DNA of 64,000 nt from Syntrophus aciditrophicus SB (GTDB lineage Bacteria; Desulfobacterota; Syntrophia; Syntrophales; Syntrophaceae). Where the stretch lies: contig NC_007759.1 in assembly GCF_000013405.1 (NCBI RefSeq), forward strand, positions 2,357,001-2,421,000. The letters are read 5' to 3'. A program made the translations under genes and the position numbers. Positions 9,672 to 19,267 of the stretch are shown piece by piece (positions within the stretch are counted from its first letter, which is position 1; each line of letters opens with the position of its first letter). The notes under the pieces are model-generated. The model was not told where the DNA came from and made no database searches. It saw only the letters and a list, made by a program, of their open reading frames with translations.

Positions 9672-10490
9672 GTGAGCAAATTACAGAAAGCACTGGAAAA
9701 GGCCAAGGAAGCCCGGGGAGATTCCCTGGAAAGTTTGACTCTTGTTCCGGAGGTTCCCGAAGCGTCTGATAAAGGTTCTGTAGCATGCCTGAAAAGGCAG
9801 GAAATTCCCGCTCCTGTCTATTTCCAGACACGCAAACTGCCCGTGGATTTCAATCAGCTCATACAAAACCGGATCATTCCCATTTGTCATGGCAACCCGG
9901 CGGCTGACAGGATTAAGATTCTTCGCACTCAGGTTTTGAGCCGGATGACAGAAGAGGGAAAGAACACCCTTTTGATCACGAGTGCCAATCCCGGAGAAGG
10001 AAAGACGCTGACAGCCATCAATCTTGCTATCAGCATCGCCCATGAAATGGATCGAACCACCCTGCTCGTGGATACCGATCTTCGAAAACCCTCGATCCAC
10101 AGCTACTTTGGTTTTGAGGCCAGTCGAGGTCTTTCCGATTATCTGAAAGAGGGCACACCAATCAGCGATCTGCTGATTTCACCCGGCATTGAAAAGCTGG
10201 TTATTCTGCCCGGCGGCCAGCCCATGTCCAACTCAAGTGAGCTTTTGGGATCGCCTCGAATGGAAGCCCTTGTCAAGGAATTGAAGGAACGTTACCCGGA
10301 TCGATTCATCATTTTCGACAGTTCCTCTCTGTTGACCTGTGCGGACGCACTCGTTTTCTCACGTTTCATCGATGGGATTCTCATTGTCGTGGAAGCAGAA
10401 AGAACAACCCGGAGTGACCTGAAACGGACCTTCGAAATGCTGGGGGATAAACCGGTTATCGGAACCTTGCTCAACAAGTCCAGGGACTAA
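9672..10490 (+). CDS. Exopolysaccharide/PEP-CTERM locus tyrosine autokinase (BY-kinase)
   Basis: Cytoplasmic BY-kinase, about 272 residues, controlling chain length with the preceding copolymerase. Walker A SANPGEGKT, Walker A' LLVDTDLRKPS and Walker B FIIFDSS are visible. The C-terminus ends LLNKSRD with no tyrosine cluster, unlike Wzc, so autophosphorylation sites are not obvious. GTG 9672 is preferred over the in-frame GTG 9663 because AGAGGTG (9659-9665) then acts as ribosome site and the protein begins MSKLQKALEKAKEA, the usual N-terminus of this family. Confidence 0.87.
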   Translation: MSKLQKALEKAKEARGDSLESLTLVPEVPEASDKGSVACLKRQEIPAPVYFQTRKLPVDFNQLIQNRIIPICHGNPAADRIKILRTQVLSRMTEEGKNTLLITSANPGEGKTLTAINLAISIAHEMDRTTLLVDTDLRKPSIHSYFGFEASRGLSDYLKEGTPISDLLISPGIEKLVILPGGQPMSNSSELLGSPRMEALVKELKERYPDRFIIFDSSSLLTCADALVFSRFIDGILIVVEAERTTRSDLKRTFEMLGDKPVIGTLLNKSRD

Positions 10491-10502
10491 GGGATCATTC
10501 TC

Positions 10503-11603
10503 ATGTATGAGTCATTCTACGGTTTAAAGGAAAATCCCTTTCATCTTACGCCGGATCCCGCCTATCTCTTTATGAGTCGGGTCCACGAGGAAGCCTATAC
10601 CCATCTGGAATACGCTGTTGTGGAAAACAAGGGATTCGTGGTGATTACGGGAGAGATCGGCTCAGGGAAAACGACGCTGATCAATGTTCTTTTGAGCAAA
10701 ATCCAACAGAGCATCCAGGTGGGGGTGATCAACCAGACCCTGGTTCAGCCGACACAGTTCATCAAAATGATCTGTCAGGAATTCGAACTTCCCACCGATA
10801 CCCGGGACAAGGCAGAACTGCTCGATCTTTTTCATGATTTTCTGTTACAGCAGTTTGCGCGGAGAAAGCGGGTTACCCTGATCATTGATGAAGCCCAGAA
10901 CCTTCCGAATAACACATTGGAAGAGATCCGCATGCTCTCGAATCTGGAATCGGAAAAACACCACCTCATTCAGATGATGCTGGTCGGGCAGCCTGAGCTG
11001 AAATACAAACTGCGGCAGAAAAGACTGGAGCAGTTTGTTCAACGAGTCACGGTATATTGTCATTTGAGCGGTCTGGACAAAGAAGAAACATCCCGGTATA
11101 TCCATCATCGTCTTCAGGTCGCCGGCGCGGAAAAATCGGACATATTCAGTGAGGAAGCCATTCAGGTCATTCATGAATATTCCCGCGGCATACCCCGTCT
11201 GATCAATATCCTGTGTGACGCGGCACTGGTCTATGGCTTTGCCGATGGACTTACGAACATCGAGAAGCATGTCATCGATGAAGTGATCGCAGAGCGAAAA
11301 GTGGGTGGAATTTTTCAGGATTACGCCGCGGAAGAAGCAAATGCCGTGTTTCCCGTTCCCGGACAAATAAAAGAGATTGAACCTGAAACGGGTCAGCTTA
11401 TTCAATCGGTGGAAAGTCGACTTCAGTTGCTGGAGAGTGTCGTAACGGATATCAATCAGCGCTTGAGCATCCTTTTTTCCCGTCGGGAGCAACAGGATGA
11501 CAGGGTACTTCAACTCCTCAAAATGCTGAAGCAAAGCACGGAAAACCGCATGGAACTCATGGCGGAAATTCAGCTGCTCAAACAGCAGCAGAATTCGAAT
11601 TAA
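10503..11603 (+). CDS. PEP-CTERM-locus-associated AAA ATPase, ExeA/GspA-like
   Basis: 366 residues. The N-terminus MYESFYGLKENPFHLTPDPAYLF is characteristic of ExeA-like ATPases and of the exosortase-locus ATPase family. Walker A GEIGSGKTT and Walker B VTLIIDEAQNL follow, with a sensor region MLVGQPEL. The last about 80 residues (from EIEPETGQL) form a coiled coil. It probably energises or positions an envelope polysaccharide apparatus. Last gene of the visible locus; a gene-free stretch follows instead of the exosortase and glycosyltransferases usually found next. Confidence 0.87.
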   Translation: MYESFYGLKENPFHLTPDPAYLFMSRVHEEAYTHLEYAVVENKGFVVITGEIGSGKTTLINVLLSKIQQSIQVGVINQTLVQPTQFIKMICQEFELPTDTRDKAELLDLFHDFLLQQFARRKRVTLIIDEAQNLPNNTLEEIRMLSNLESEKHHLIQMMLVGQPELKYKLRQKRLEQFVQRVTVYCHLSGLDKEETSRYIHHRLQVAGAEKSDIFSEEAIQVIHEYSRGIPRLINILCDAALVYGFADGLTNIEKHVIDEVIAERKVGGIFQDYAAEEANAVFPVPGQIKEIEPETGQLIQSVESRLQLLESVVTDINQRLSILFSRREQQDDRVLQLLKMLKQSTENRMELMAEIQLLKQQQNSN

Positions 11604-12463
11604 CGACAATTTACCCACCTTTTTCAGGAATCCTGCTTGCACGCATCAGCCAATAAGCCGGCAATGTCTTTTCTGCATGCATTACTCCGACAATCCAGGC
11701 TGTGTTCAGCATTTTTTTACGATCCGGCATGTGGTGCCGGCAAAAAATAACAGCCATAGACACAGCCCAGCATTTCCATACAAACTTCAGGCAATCCGCA
11801 TTCCCAGCCAGCACAGCCCTCCGGTTTTTTCCTGACTATTCCTTTTTTATTGAGGAATGCTTGATTTCGGCCTTTCATCGAGGTGTAACCGATTCTGTTT
11901 TTTATCGATGCTCCCGACCGATTACAGAAAGCAGATTCAAAGATAAATACTTCACACTTAGGTAAAATCCCTTATAAATTGTCTTGACCATCGGTAATAT
12001 TTAAGTAATATAGAACAATATCAATTTGTCTGATTTTCAGCAGAAGTCAACTGAATTCAATGACATGATTAATAATTAACCTCGTTTGCAAAGATTAGGG
12101 TTTTTCCTTAATACAGTGAAGAAAAATAACTTCTGATGTTTTCCTGTTCTTTTGACAAGTATGTCGATTCACAATCGAATCAGGCATCAATAATTTTTTC
12201 GAGCGAAAAAATGCGACCTTCAGCGGAAAAAGCTGATGTTATGAGCGTTCGACTCTTGCCCTGATATCCAGATGTATGCCTTTTGAAAAATCTTTCTTTT
12301 ACCATTTAACAGTCACTTCTCTTGAGAAGTTCATATTTTCGCATCATCGATGCAATACCTGTTGAGTATAAAAATGTTTGAATCATTCATTATCGCGAGT
12401 TGACTGTGTATTTCTCGAGATTCATGACGTGTTTCAGAGTTCAGCCTAATTAAGCAAGTTGAA
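11604..12463. other. 860-bp AT-rich stretch without a convincing gene
   Basis: Short open frames exist on both strands (87 codons at 11702-11965 plus; 67 codons at 11611-11814 minus), but neither has a ribosome site or a recognisable protein. A hairpin with arms CCGGC/GCCGG lies near 11723-11740, between runs of T and A. From about 11940 the sequence is clearly more AT-rich than its neighbours and holds a good promoter (11984-12011). It may be decayed DNA at the end of the exopolysaccharide locus plus the control region of the sensor kinase. Confidence 0.6.
11984..12011 (+). promoter_or_regulatory. Candidate sigma-70 promoter upstream of the sensor kinase
   Basis: TTGACC (11984-11989), 16 bases, TAATAT (12006-12011). 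It is about 450 bases from the kinase start, which would imply a long leader. A second weaker candidate, TTGACA near 12153, lies closer. Confidence 0.4.
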
Positions 12464-14212
12464 ATGATGATGAAAAATCCCCAAACATACCGACTGCCCT
12501 TACTTTCTGAGAGCTGCTCAGTGCGCTCATCGCAGCAGCCGGCTCTGAATTCGGTACAGGATGAGATTCATCCCCTTCTGAAGAAAGCCTTTTCAGAAAA
12601 TATCCGCAGCAGGGAACATGGACGGAAGCTGAGGAAAAATCTTCCTTCTGATGAAAATTTATTAAATCGTTATAAAGTATTTTTTGATTCCGCCCCCGTG
12701 GGATGCATCATCATCAACGAAAAGGGCTATATCAGGCATATCAACGGAACCGGCGCTGCCATGTTGAACAGCAGCGATATAAACCAGCTTCAGGGAAAAT
12801 CTTTTTTCCGCTTTATTTCCAGGGAAGATCGCCTCATGTTTCTTGCGCATCTGAAGAGCTGCTCCGAAAGCGGAACGAATGAAAACATAGAAGTTCACCT
12901 TCGAACCTGGAATCGTCAGCCGCACATTCCCGTGCAGATTCATACCGTTTTCCATGACGCTGATCCTGGGAGCAAACCTTTTTTTCTCTCCGTCATAACC
13001 AACATCAGCGAACACAAGCAGATGGAAGAGGCCTTGAGACGCAGTGAGGCCTGTTATCGCCATATCGTGGAAGATCATACGGAAATGATCTGCAGCTGTT
13101 TACGGAACTGGAAAATCACCTTTGTCAACGAAGCCATGTGCAATGTTTTCGGGACACCCCGTGACGAATTTATCGGGATGCCACTTGTCAAGTTCATCGA
13201 CAAACAGGATCGGAAAAAAGTAAAGGAACTGCTGGCTTCACTGAATTCTTCCAACCCCATAAAAACCGTGGAACACCGCGTGGTGATGCCCGATGGGCAA
13301 AGCCGCTGGCATCGCTGGATTCACAGGGTCATCTATAACCGCAAAGGGCTGTTTGTGGAATATCAATCTGCGGGCCGTGACATAACCGAGCAGAAAGAAA
13401 CTCAGGAAGCGTTGCTGAAAGCTCACAGCGAACTGGAACAGAAGGTCGGTGAGCGCACAGCTGAACTGGCAAGGATTAATGAAACTCTCAGGGAAGAAAT
13501 CGCGGAACACAAGGAAACACAGAGAAAATTTCTCGCCAGTCATGAACAGCTCCGGGCACTGACATCTGACTTGATTACAACCGAAGAGAGAGAACGAAGA
13601 CTCATTGCCACAGAGCTTCACGACCATATCGGTCAGACATTGGCCGTTACCCGGATCAAGCTCGAGATGCTGCATGCGTTAGCGTCATACAGCGGTTTTG
13701 CCGAAGCGCTGGAGGAAATTCAAGGTTTTGTCAAGCAGGCCATCCAGGAAACCCGTTCCCTTATGACAAAATTAAGCCCTCCGGTATTTTACGAACTCGG
13801 TTTGACGGCCGCTTTGGAATGGCTGGTCCAGCACTTCGACGAACAGCATAACCTGAAGATTGTTTATAAAGGAATGAGCAATCATTTATCGCTGAAACAG
13901 GATATTCAAATTCTTCTTCTGCAGGCGACGCGGGAGCTCCTGATGAACGTCGTAAAGCATGCCGGTGTGGAAAAAGCGGAAGTTATCCTAAAAGCCAACA
14001 GGAAGCAGATTCAGATCGATGTCATCGATCATGGTTCAGGATTTGACGTATCACAAATCGGAACACCCGTAGACTGGAGAGGAGGTTTCGGTATCTTCAG
14101 CATTCATGAACGATTGAAGAATCTCGGGGGTGAACTCCAGATTCGCTCAAAACGCGGAAAGGGGACACATTTTACCCTTATCGCTCCCCATAACACCAGA
14201 GACGGCAATTAA
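12464..14212 (+). CDS. PAS-PAS NarL-type sensor histidine kinase
   Basis: Cytoplasmic sensor kinase, 582 residues, without membrane segments. Two PAS domains (about 68-190 and 195-315), a coiled linker, a HisKA_3 dimerisation domain with predicted phospho-acceptor His386 in ATELHDHIGQ, and a HATPase_c domain with N-box TRELLMNVVKHA and G-boxes DHGSGFD and GGFGIFSI. A response regulator follows 14 bases downstream. The PAS domains suggest an intracellular redox or ligand signal, but no cofactor residue can be assigned. The ATG has only a weak ribosome site. Confidence 0.9.
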   Translation: MMMKNPQTYRLPLLSESCSVRSSQQPALNSVQDEIHPLLKKAFSENIRSREHGRKLRKNLPSDENLLNRYKVFFDSAPVGCIIINEKGYIRHINGTGAAMLNSSDINQLQGKSFFRFISREDRLMFLAHLKSCSESGTNENIEVHLRTWNRQPHIPVQIHTVFHDADPGSKPFFLSVITNISEHKQMEEALRRSEACYRHIVEDHTEMICSCLRNWKITFVNEAMCNVFGTPRDEFIGMPLVKFIDKQDRKKVKELLASLNSSNPIKTVEHRVVMPDGQSRWHRWIHRVIYNRKGLFVEYQSAGRDITEQKETQEALLKAHSELEQKVGERTAELARINETLREEIAEHKETQRKFLASHEQLRALTSDLITTEERERRLIATELHDHIGQTLAVTRIKLEMLHALASYSGFAEALEEIQGFVKQAIQETRSLMTKLSPPVFYELGLTAALEWLVQHFDEQHNLKIVYKGMSNHLSLKQDIQILLLQATRELLMNVVKHAGVEKAEVILKANRKQIQIDVIDHGSGFDVSQIGTPVDWRGGFGIFSIHERLKNLGGELQIRSKRGKGTHFTLIAPHNTRDGN

Positions 14213-14226
14213 AAGGAGAGAGAAAA

Positions 14227-14874
14227 ATGGCTATTACCGTCATACTCGCCGACGATCATAAAATCATTCGTGATGGGCTGCGAACACTAATTGAATCACA
14301 ACAAGGCATGCAGGTCATCGCTGAAGCGGAAAATGGCAGGGAAACCATCAAACTGGCAAAAGAACTTCAACCCAACGTAGTGATCATGGATATCTCCATG
14401 CCCGATTTGAACGGTATCGACGCAACCCGGGAAATTGTCAACAGCATTCCGGGGGTAAAGGTTATCGCGCTTTCCATGCATTCCGACCGGCGGTTCGTAT
14501 CGGGAATGCTTTCCGCCGGGGCTTCCGGGTATCTCTTGAAAGACTGCGCTTTTGAAGAACTCGCCAAGGCCATTCGAACCGTCGTGACTAATCATACCTA
14601 TCTGAGTCCCATGATCTCCGATATCGTCGTGAAAAGCTATATCAACAAATCCCCGGAGACAACGACGGAAAACGCTCCCTCTCTGACCGCCCGGGAGCGG
14701 GAAATGCTGCAGCTTATGGCTGAAGGAATGACAGCCAAGGAAATTGCGGCTCATCTTTTTGTCAGCGTCAAGACGGTAGAGACACACCGACGGAATATCG
14801 CCCAAAAATTGAATATCAACCGGGCGGCCGAGTTGATCAAATATGCGATCAGGGAAGGTCTGGTTACACTGTAA
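14227..14874 (+). CDS. NarL/FixJ-family response regulator
   Basis: 215 residues. The receiver domain has acidic D9/D10, phospho-acceptor D55 in VVIMDISMPD, and conserved T/S and K positions (ALSMHS, LLKD). A LuxR-type helix-turn-helix lies at about 148-210 (LTAREREMLQLMAEGMTAKEIA, SVKTVETHRRNI). The ribosome site AAAAGGAGAG lies before ATG. It is the cognate partner of the upstream kinase. Targets are unknown; adjacent candidates are the NodIJ-like exporter downstream and the exopolysaccharide genes upstream. Confidence 0.93.
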   Translation: MAITVILADDHKIIRDGLRTLIESQQGMQVIAEAENGRETIKLAKELQPNVVIMDISMPDLNGIDATREIVNSIPGVKVIALSMHSDRRFVSGMLSAGASGYLLKDCAFEELAKAIRTVVTNHTYLSPMISDIVVKSYINKSPETTTENAPSLTAREREMLQLMAEGMTAKEIAAHLFVSVKTVETHRRNIAQKLNINRAAELIKYAIREGLVTL

Positions 14875-15144
14875 AAGACACAACCCGGCGCGTCCCGCAT
14901 GCATTTTTTCAACAGCTGTCATAAACACCAGAAGGGCAGTTATTCCGAGCCATTCGCATTCTCATGTTTTTCAACTACTTGCATTCAACAGGACAACAGG
15001 GCTGCATGGAGGTTTCGACGCAGCCGCATTGATCTCAGGTCGAGGAATCTGCGTAAAATCCGTCGCAGCAAGCCGAGGAAAGGCATTCCGTTATCTATTG
15101 TTATCAAATCTTATCCAGTTTTCCGCATTTGAATTGATCAGGCC

Positions 15145-16089
15145 ATGACGAGTATGGATGCCCGGTCTTCTTCATCGATCCAACCGATTATCGAGGCGAA
15201 ACACCTGCGGAAGAGCTTCGGCTCCTTCACTGCAGTTGACGACATTTCCTTTACGGTTCCGCCCGGTGAATGTTTCGGCATTCTGGGTCCGAATGGGGCC
15301 GGTAAAACAACAGCTATCCGGATGCTTTACGGCTTCTCGCCCATGACCGGGGGTACGCTTCGGATCTTCGGGCTGGATGTGCCAAAGGATATCCGTTCGA
15401 TAAAGGCCCGCATCGGCGTCTGCCAGCAGGAAAATAATCTGGACCCCGATTTGACGGTCTTCCAAAATATGGAAATCTTTGCCGGCTACTTCAACCTGCC
15501 CCGGATGCTCAGCCGTGAAAGAGCCGAGTCGCTTCTGTCTTTTATCGCCCTGAGCAATCGGCGCAACGACAAGGTCATTGAACTCTCGGGAGGAATGATG
15601 CGGCGCCTGGTTCTTGCCCGGGCATTGATCAACAGCCCTGATCTTCTGATCCTCGATGAACCCACAACCGGACTGGATCCGCAATCCCGTCACCAGGTCT
15701 GGCAGCGCCTGGAGGAACTGAAAAAGAGCGGTTTGACCATACTTCTCACCACTCATTACATGGATGAAGCCTCCTGGTTATGTGATAGGTTGATCATCAT
15801 GGACCATGGCCGTATTCTTGTCGAGGGCCCTCCCGCCGAACTGATCCGGACGCATGTGGGACATGATGTGATTGAAGTGGCCGAACCGGCGCCCGCACTC
15901 CTGGATTTCGTCGCCGGGATGAATCTGGAATATGAAAACCTTGGACACCGGCTCATCATTTACGGAAACAACCGCGACGTGCTCTATCACGAAATCAGCG
16001 CACATTGCAGTCATGAAGGCTGCATATTGCGCATGGCTACACTGGAGGATGTTTTTCTGAAACTGACGGGGAGGGAACTGAGAGAATGA
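15145..16089 (+). CDS. NodI/DrrA-type ABC exporter ATP-binding protein
   Basis: 314 residues. Walker A LGPNGAGKTT, Q-loop VCQQENNLD, signature LSGGMMRRL, Walker B LLILDEPTTGLDP and H-loop LTTHYMDEA. The order and the MMRRL variant of the signature resemble NodI of the ABC-2 export family. A C-terminal domain (about 235-314) is present as in NodI. Its stop overlaps the permease start by 4 bases (ATGA). The substrate could be a lipid, polysaccharide or drug-like molecule; it cannot be decided here. Confidence 0.9.
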   Translation: MTSMDARSSSSIQPIIEAKHLRKSFGSFTAVDDISFTVPPGECFGILGPNGAGKTTAIRMLYGFSPMTGGTLRIFGLDVPKDIRSIKARIGVCQQENNLDPDLTVFQNMEIFAGYFNLPRMLSRERAESLLSFIALSNRRNDKVIELSGGMMRRLVLARALINSPDLLILDEPTTGLDPQSRHQVWQRLEELKKSGLTILLTTHYMDEASWLCDRLIIMDHGRILVEGPPAELIRTHVGHDVIEVAEPAPALLDFVAGMNLEYENLGHRLIIYGNNRDVLYHEISAHCSHEGCILRMATLEDVFLKLTGRELRE

Positions 16090-16877
16090 AACCCTTCACC
16101 ACAGAAGTCATAACCTCCCGCTTATGGAAAGTCTGGTACAGGAATCTGGTGGTTTACCGTCAGAACTGGAAAGTGAATTTTATTCCTCCGTTACTGGAAC
16201 CGCTTTTTTATCTCCTCGCCTTCGGAATCGGCCTCAGCAGTCTGGTCGGCAGCATTTCTTACGGCAATCAGCAGATTACATACGTCCAGTTCATCGCTCC
16301 CGCACTTCTTGCCATTAATATCATGAATAACGCCTTCTTTGAAAATACTTACAGCTCCTACGTCAGAATGTATTACCAGAAAACGTTTGACGCCATGATG
16401 GCGACCCCTTTGACCCTCGAAGAAATCATCACGGGTGAGATCTTCTGGGGAGCCACAAGATCGGTGATGGCGACCGCCATCATGCTGTTTGTCGTCAGCT
16501 TTTTCGGCGTTCTCCACTACCCCCACGCCCTGTTGATTATCCCTCTCGGTTTTCTCGGCGGCATCGCCTTCGGCTCGCTGGGTATGTTATTCACAAGCAA
16601 GGTAAAAAACATCGACCTCTTCAACATACCGATTTTTTTAATTATCACCCCGATGTATCTCTTCAGCGGCACGTTTTTCCCATTGGAAAATCTCCCCCTC
16701 TGGGCTCGTTATCTGGCTCAGACTCTGCCCCTTACCCATCTTGTCAACCTGGTCCGTTCCCTGGGGCTGGGTCATTATGATGCCTCTCTTCTCTGGGGGC
16801 TCTTGTATCTGATCATTTTCTGCCTGATTCTTTTCCCGGTTTCCGTTGTTTCCATGCATAAGCGGCTCATCAAATAA
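16086..16877 (+). CDS. NodJ-type ABC-2 permease
   Basis: Membrane partner of the preceding ATPase, 263 residues with six hydrophobic segments. It has the ABC-2 features FLIITPMYLFSGTFFPLENLP near the fifth segment and LPLTHLVNLVRSL before the last, as in NodJ. It overlaps the ATPase gene by 4 bases, so the two form one exporter. The 250 bases to the convergent yraN gene hold no supported gene. Confidence 0.9.
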   Translation: MKPFTTEVITSRLWKVWYRNLVVYRQNWKVNFIPPLLEPLFYLLAFGIGLSSLVGSISYGNQQITYVQFIAPALLAINIMNNAFFENTYSSYVRMYYQKTFDAMMATPLTLEEIITGEIFWGATRSVMATAIMLFVVSFFGVLHYPHALLIIPLGFLGGIAFGSLGMLFTSKVKNIDLFNIPIFLIITPMYLFSGTFFPLENLPLWARYLAQTLPLTHLVNLVRSLGLGHYDASLLWGLLYLIIFCLILFPVSVVSMHKRLIK

Positions 16878-17127
16878 TTTACTTCTCGTCTTTTATCAAA
16901 GAATGATTTCGATTGAGGCCGTGTTGATTATCTTCCATTTCCCAGATTCGAGAGGATATCCGGCCTTCACGGCAGGAGGGCTATGCCCGCGGGCAAAACA
17001 TACCCAGCACAACCGGAGAGGAACCGATAACGAAGCCGCCACGGCACACACACTGATTCTGATGATGAAGCTGGAAAAAAAGAGAAGCGACGCTCCTTAT
17101 AGAGCAGGACAATCCCGCGGAAAAGAG

Positions 17128-17499
17128 CTACCGTCCGTAGGCCAGTTCGAAGGCGTCTTTAATCAATTCAATACGACACCCCTCCGGCTTCAGACTGACG
17201 GCAACAACATCGAAGCGGGCATTGTATGAATCAAGTCGTTTTGTCTGAAGGTAGAAAAGGGAGATTTTGGATATCCGCATCTGTTTGTCAGGACCAACGG
17301 CAAGCTGCGGCAACCCGTACTTATCGGATCGCCTGCTTTTCACTTCCACAAAAACAATCGTATCCCCATCCCTGGCTATGATATCGATTTCCCCGAAACG
17401 GCATCGATAATTCTGCTCAAGGATGCGGTAACCGGCTTCCTCCAGATAAGCCGCAGCCATCTGTTCGCCCAGTTTTCCGGTTCGAAGGTTTTGCGTCAT
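17128..17499 (-). CDS. yraN: YraN/UPF0102 family nuclease-like protein
   Basis: About 123 residues. The nuclease-fold core is visible: GEIDIIARDG and IVFVEVKSRRSDKYG (the E-x-K pattern of restriction-type endonuclease folds). The N-terminus TGKLGEQMAAAYLEEAGY is typical. ATG 17499 is chosen over an upstream ATG at 17511 because it lies directly after the rnhB stop. Its function is not well established; the family often sits beside rnhB, as here, and is linked to DNA processing. Confidence 0.9.
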   Translation of the reverse strand: MTQNLRTGKLGEQMAAAYLEEAGYRILEQNYRCRFGEIDIIARDGDTIVFVEVKSRRSDKYGLPQLAVGPDKQMRISKISLFYLQTKRLDSYNARFDVVAVSLKPEGCRIELIKDAFELAYGR

Positions 17500-17500
17500 C

Positions 17501-18139
17501 CTAAAAATCAAAGAGGTTAACAGTCTGCAGGGATTGAGGTTTCGTACTTTTTACCTTAAATGATCTTCGGTGGATTTTACAGAACCCGAAATTCTGGATG
17601 GCTTCACGGTGTTCTCTCGTGCCGTACCCTTTATTTTTAAGAAAATTGTACTGGGGAAACTGACGGTGATAAATTTCCATGATTCGATCCCGCGAAACTT
17701 TGGCGATGATCGAGGCAGAGGCAATGGAGACACTCAATGTGTCTCCTTTAACAATGGTCTTCTGCGAAATGTTCAGGAAAATGCGGTGCAGTCCATCCAC
17801 GAGAAGAAAATCCGGCCTTATTGAAAGGTCATCTACCGCTTCAGCCATCGCCCTCAGAGTGGCCCGCAGAATATTGACCTGGTCTATGACAGGCGATTCC
17901 ACAACACCGACACCGATGGCAAGGGCATCTCTCTTAATCACCTCATACAGTTTTTCTCTCTTCCCGGCTGAAAGCTTTTTGGAATCGGTGATTTCCGGGT
18001 GCGAATACCCATGAGGAAGGATTACCGCCGCAGCTACAACCGGTCCCGCCAGCGGCCCTCTCCCGGCTTCATCAACACCGGCAATTACCCGATAGCCGTC
18101 CTCATATGCTTCCCGCTCAAAATGGTCCATCCCGATCAC
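17501..18139 (-). CDS. rnhB: Ribonuclease HII
   Basis: 212 residues. It cleaves RNA in RNA-DNA hybrids and single ribonucleotides in DNA. The catalytic acidic residues appear in AGVDEAGRGPLAGP and LLVDG, with SIASASIIAKVSRDR and the GYGTREH motif further on. The start could be 18139 or the ATG three codons later (18130). It is directly followed by yraN and preceded by rplS, the usual order. Confidence 0.96.
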   Translation of the reverse strand: MIGMDHFEREAYEDGYRVIAGVDEAGRGPLAGPVVAAAVILPHGYSHPEITDSKKLSAGKREKLYEVIKRDALAIGVGVVESPVIDQVNILRATLRAMAEAVDDLSIRPDFLLVDGLHRIFLNISQKTIVKGDTLSVSIASASIIAKVSRDRIMEIYHRQFPQYNFLKNKGYGTREHREAIQNFGFCKIHRRSFKVKSTKPQSLQTVNLFDF

Positions 18140-18259
18140 AGACAGAAAAGGAGAAGTTGACCAACAGTTCGATGTGGATTTCTTCAGGTCATGCTTTACC
18201 GATATTCACATCCGTACATCCGAATCAGAAAATCCATATCTCTATCGTTTGCCGGAAGA

Positions 18260-18607
18260 TCAGACCTTTCTGAGTTCCTTAATTCGCGCCTTCTTGCCCT
18301 GCAGACCTCTCAGATAATAAAGACGGGCTCTCCGCACGCGCCCCCGGGTCACCACATCGATTCGATCAATGGACGGTGAATGGATCGGAAAAGTCTTCTC
18401 AACACCAATTCCATAGGAGATCTTTCTTACCGTAAAACTTGCCTGCGAGAGACCTCCTTTTTTGCGAATGACAATCCCTTCAAAAGCCTGGATTCTCTGC
18501 TTCTGACCTTCAATGATGCGGATATGAACGCGTACCGTGTCCCCCGGCCTGAAATCGGGGATATCCCCGCGCATCTGTTCTCGCTCCAGCATGGTTATCA
18601 CATTCAT
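18260..18607 (-). CDS. rplS: 50S ribosomal protein L19
   Basis: 115 residues, standard length. It has the L19 features [25 protein letters not shown] and [31 protein letters not shown] ribosome site (AGGAGG) lies just upstream on the minus strand. It is part of the rpsP-rimM-trmD-rplS operon, here with an RNA methyltransferase gene inserted between trmD and rplS. Confidence 0.98.
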
Positions 18608-18664
18608 AGGACAAATCCTCCTTGATATTTATGCATTGTTGAATATTTCACTAAAAATGAGTTT

Positions 18665-19267
18665 TTATTCCAAACTCTCATCCATCCTCCCCCATACCCG
18701 GTCCAGAATGACTGATACTGCCGAGCGGACGGAAAGATGATTATAATCCGAAGGTCCTTTGATGGCCGAAAGTCGATAATCGGCACGATCAAGGATTTCC
18801 GCTGCCAGCCCTGATCCGGTACCGAAGACAATGATGCAGGCCACTTCATTCTGCTCGATCATCGATTTCAGAGACTTGCAGGTGATGACGTTATCCGATA
18901 AACCGGCGCCAGTAACCACCAGACGAACTTCCTTACCGGACAGGTCGGCAACATTCTCCAGAACGTCATCCAGACTCGTTTTAACGCAGACCCTTTGAAA
19001 GGCTTCCCGCCGCGACGGGTTGAATACAGCGCCGTATCCGTTTTTCCAGTGCGCGATGATCTTCTCCACCAGCGAGACCTGCGCTTCCAGCGGGGTCACA
19101 ATATAATAGCGCTGAACGCCATAAGTCCTGGCAGCCCGCGCTATATCATGAACATCCATATTCGCGACGGCTGTTGTTACCACACAGCCATTCTTATCGT
19201 AAACCGGATAATGCAGGAGAACGAGATAATACGGAGGCGGATCCCCTACCCTTGTTTCTTCGCTCAA
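18665..19267 (-). CDS. SPOUT-type RNA methyltransferase domain protein
   Basis: 200 residues. It resembles the TrmD-like SAM-dependent RNA methyltransferase family found between trmD and rplS in many Deltaproteobacteria. Visible are [14 protein letters not shown] at the N-terminus, the [16 protein letters not shown] stretch, and the knot-like [12 protein letters not shown] with [19 protein letters not shown] near the C-terminus. The RNA substrate is not known. The start overlaps the trmD stop by 4 bases, indicating coupling. Confidence 0.85.

Noticed and set aside
11611-11814. 67-codon minus-strand frame after the exopolysaccharide ATPase gene
   Set aside because: No ribosome site, no recognisable protein and no hydrophobic or motif pattern beyond chance.
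16846-17229. Plus-strand frame between the ABC permease and yraN
   Set aside because: It overlaps the 3' end of the permease and the yraN coding region on the other strand, has no ribosome site and shows no family features.
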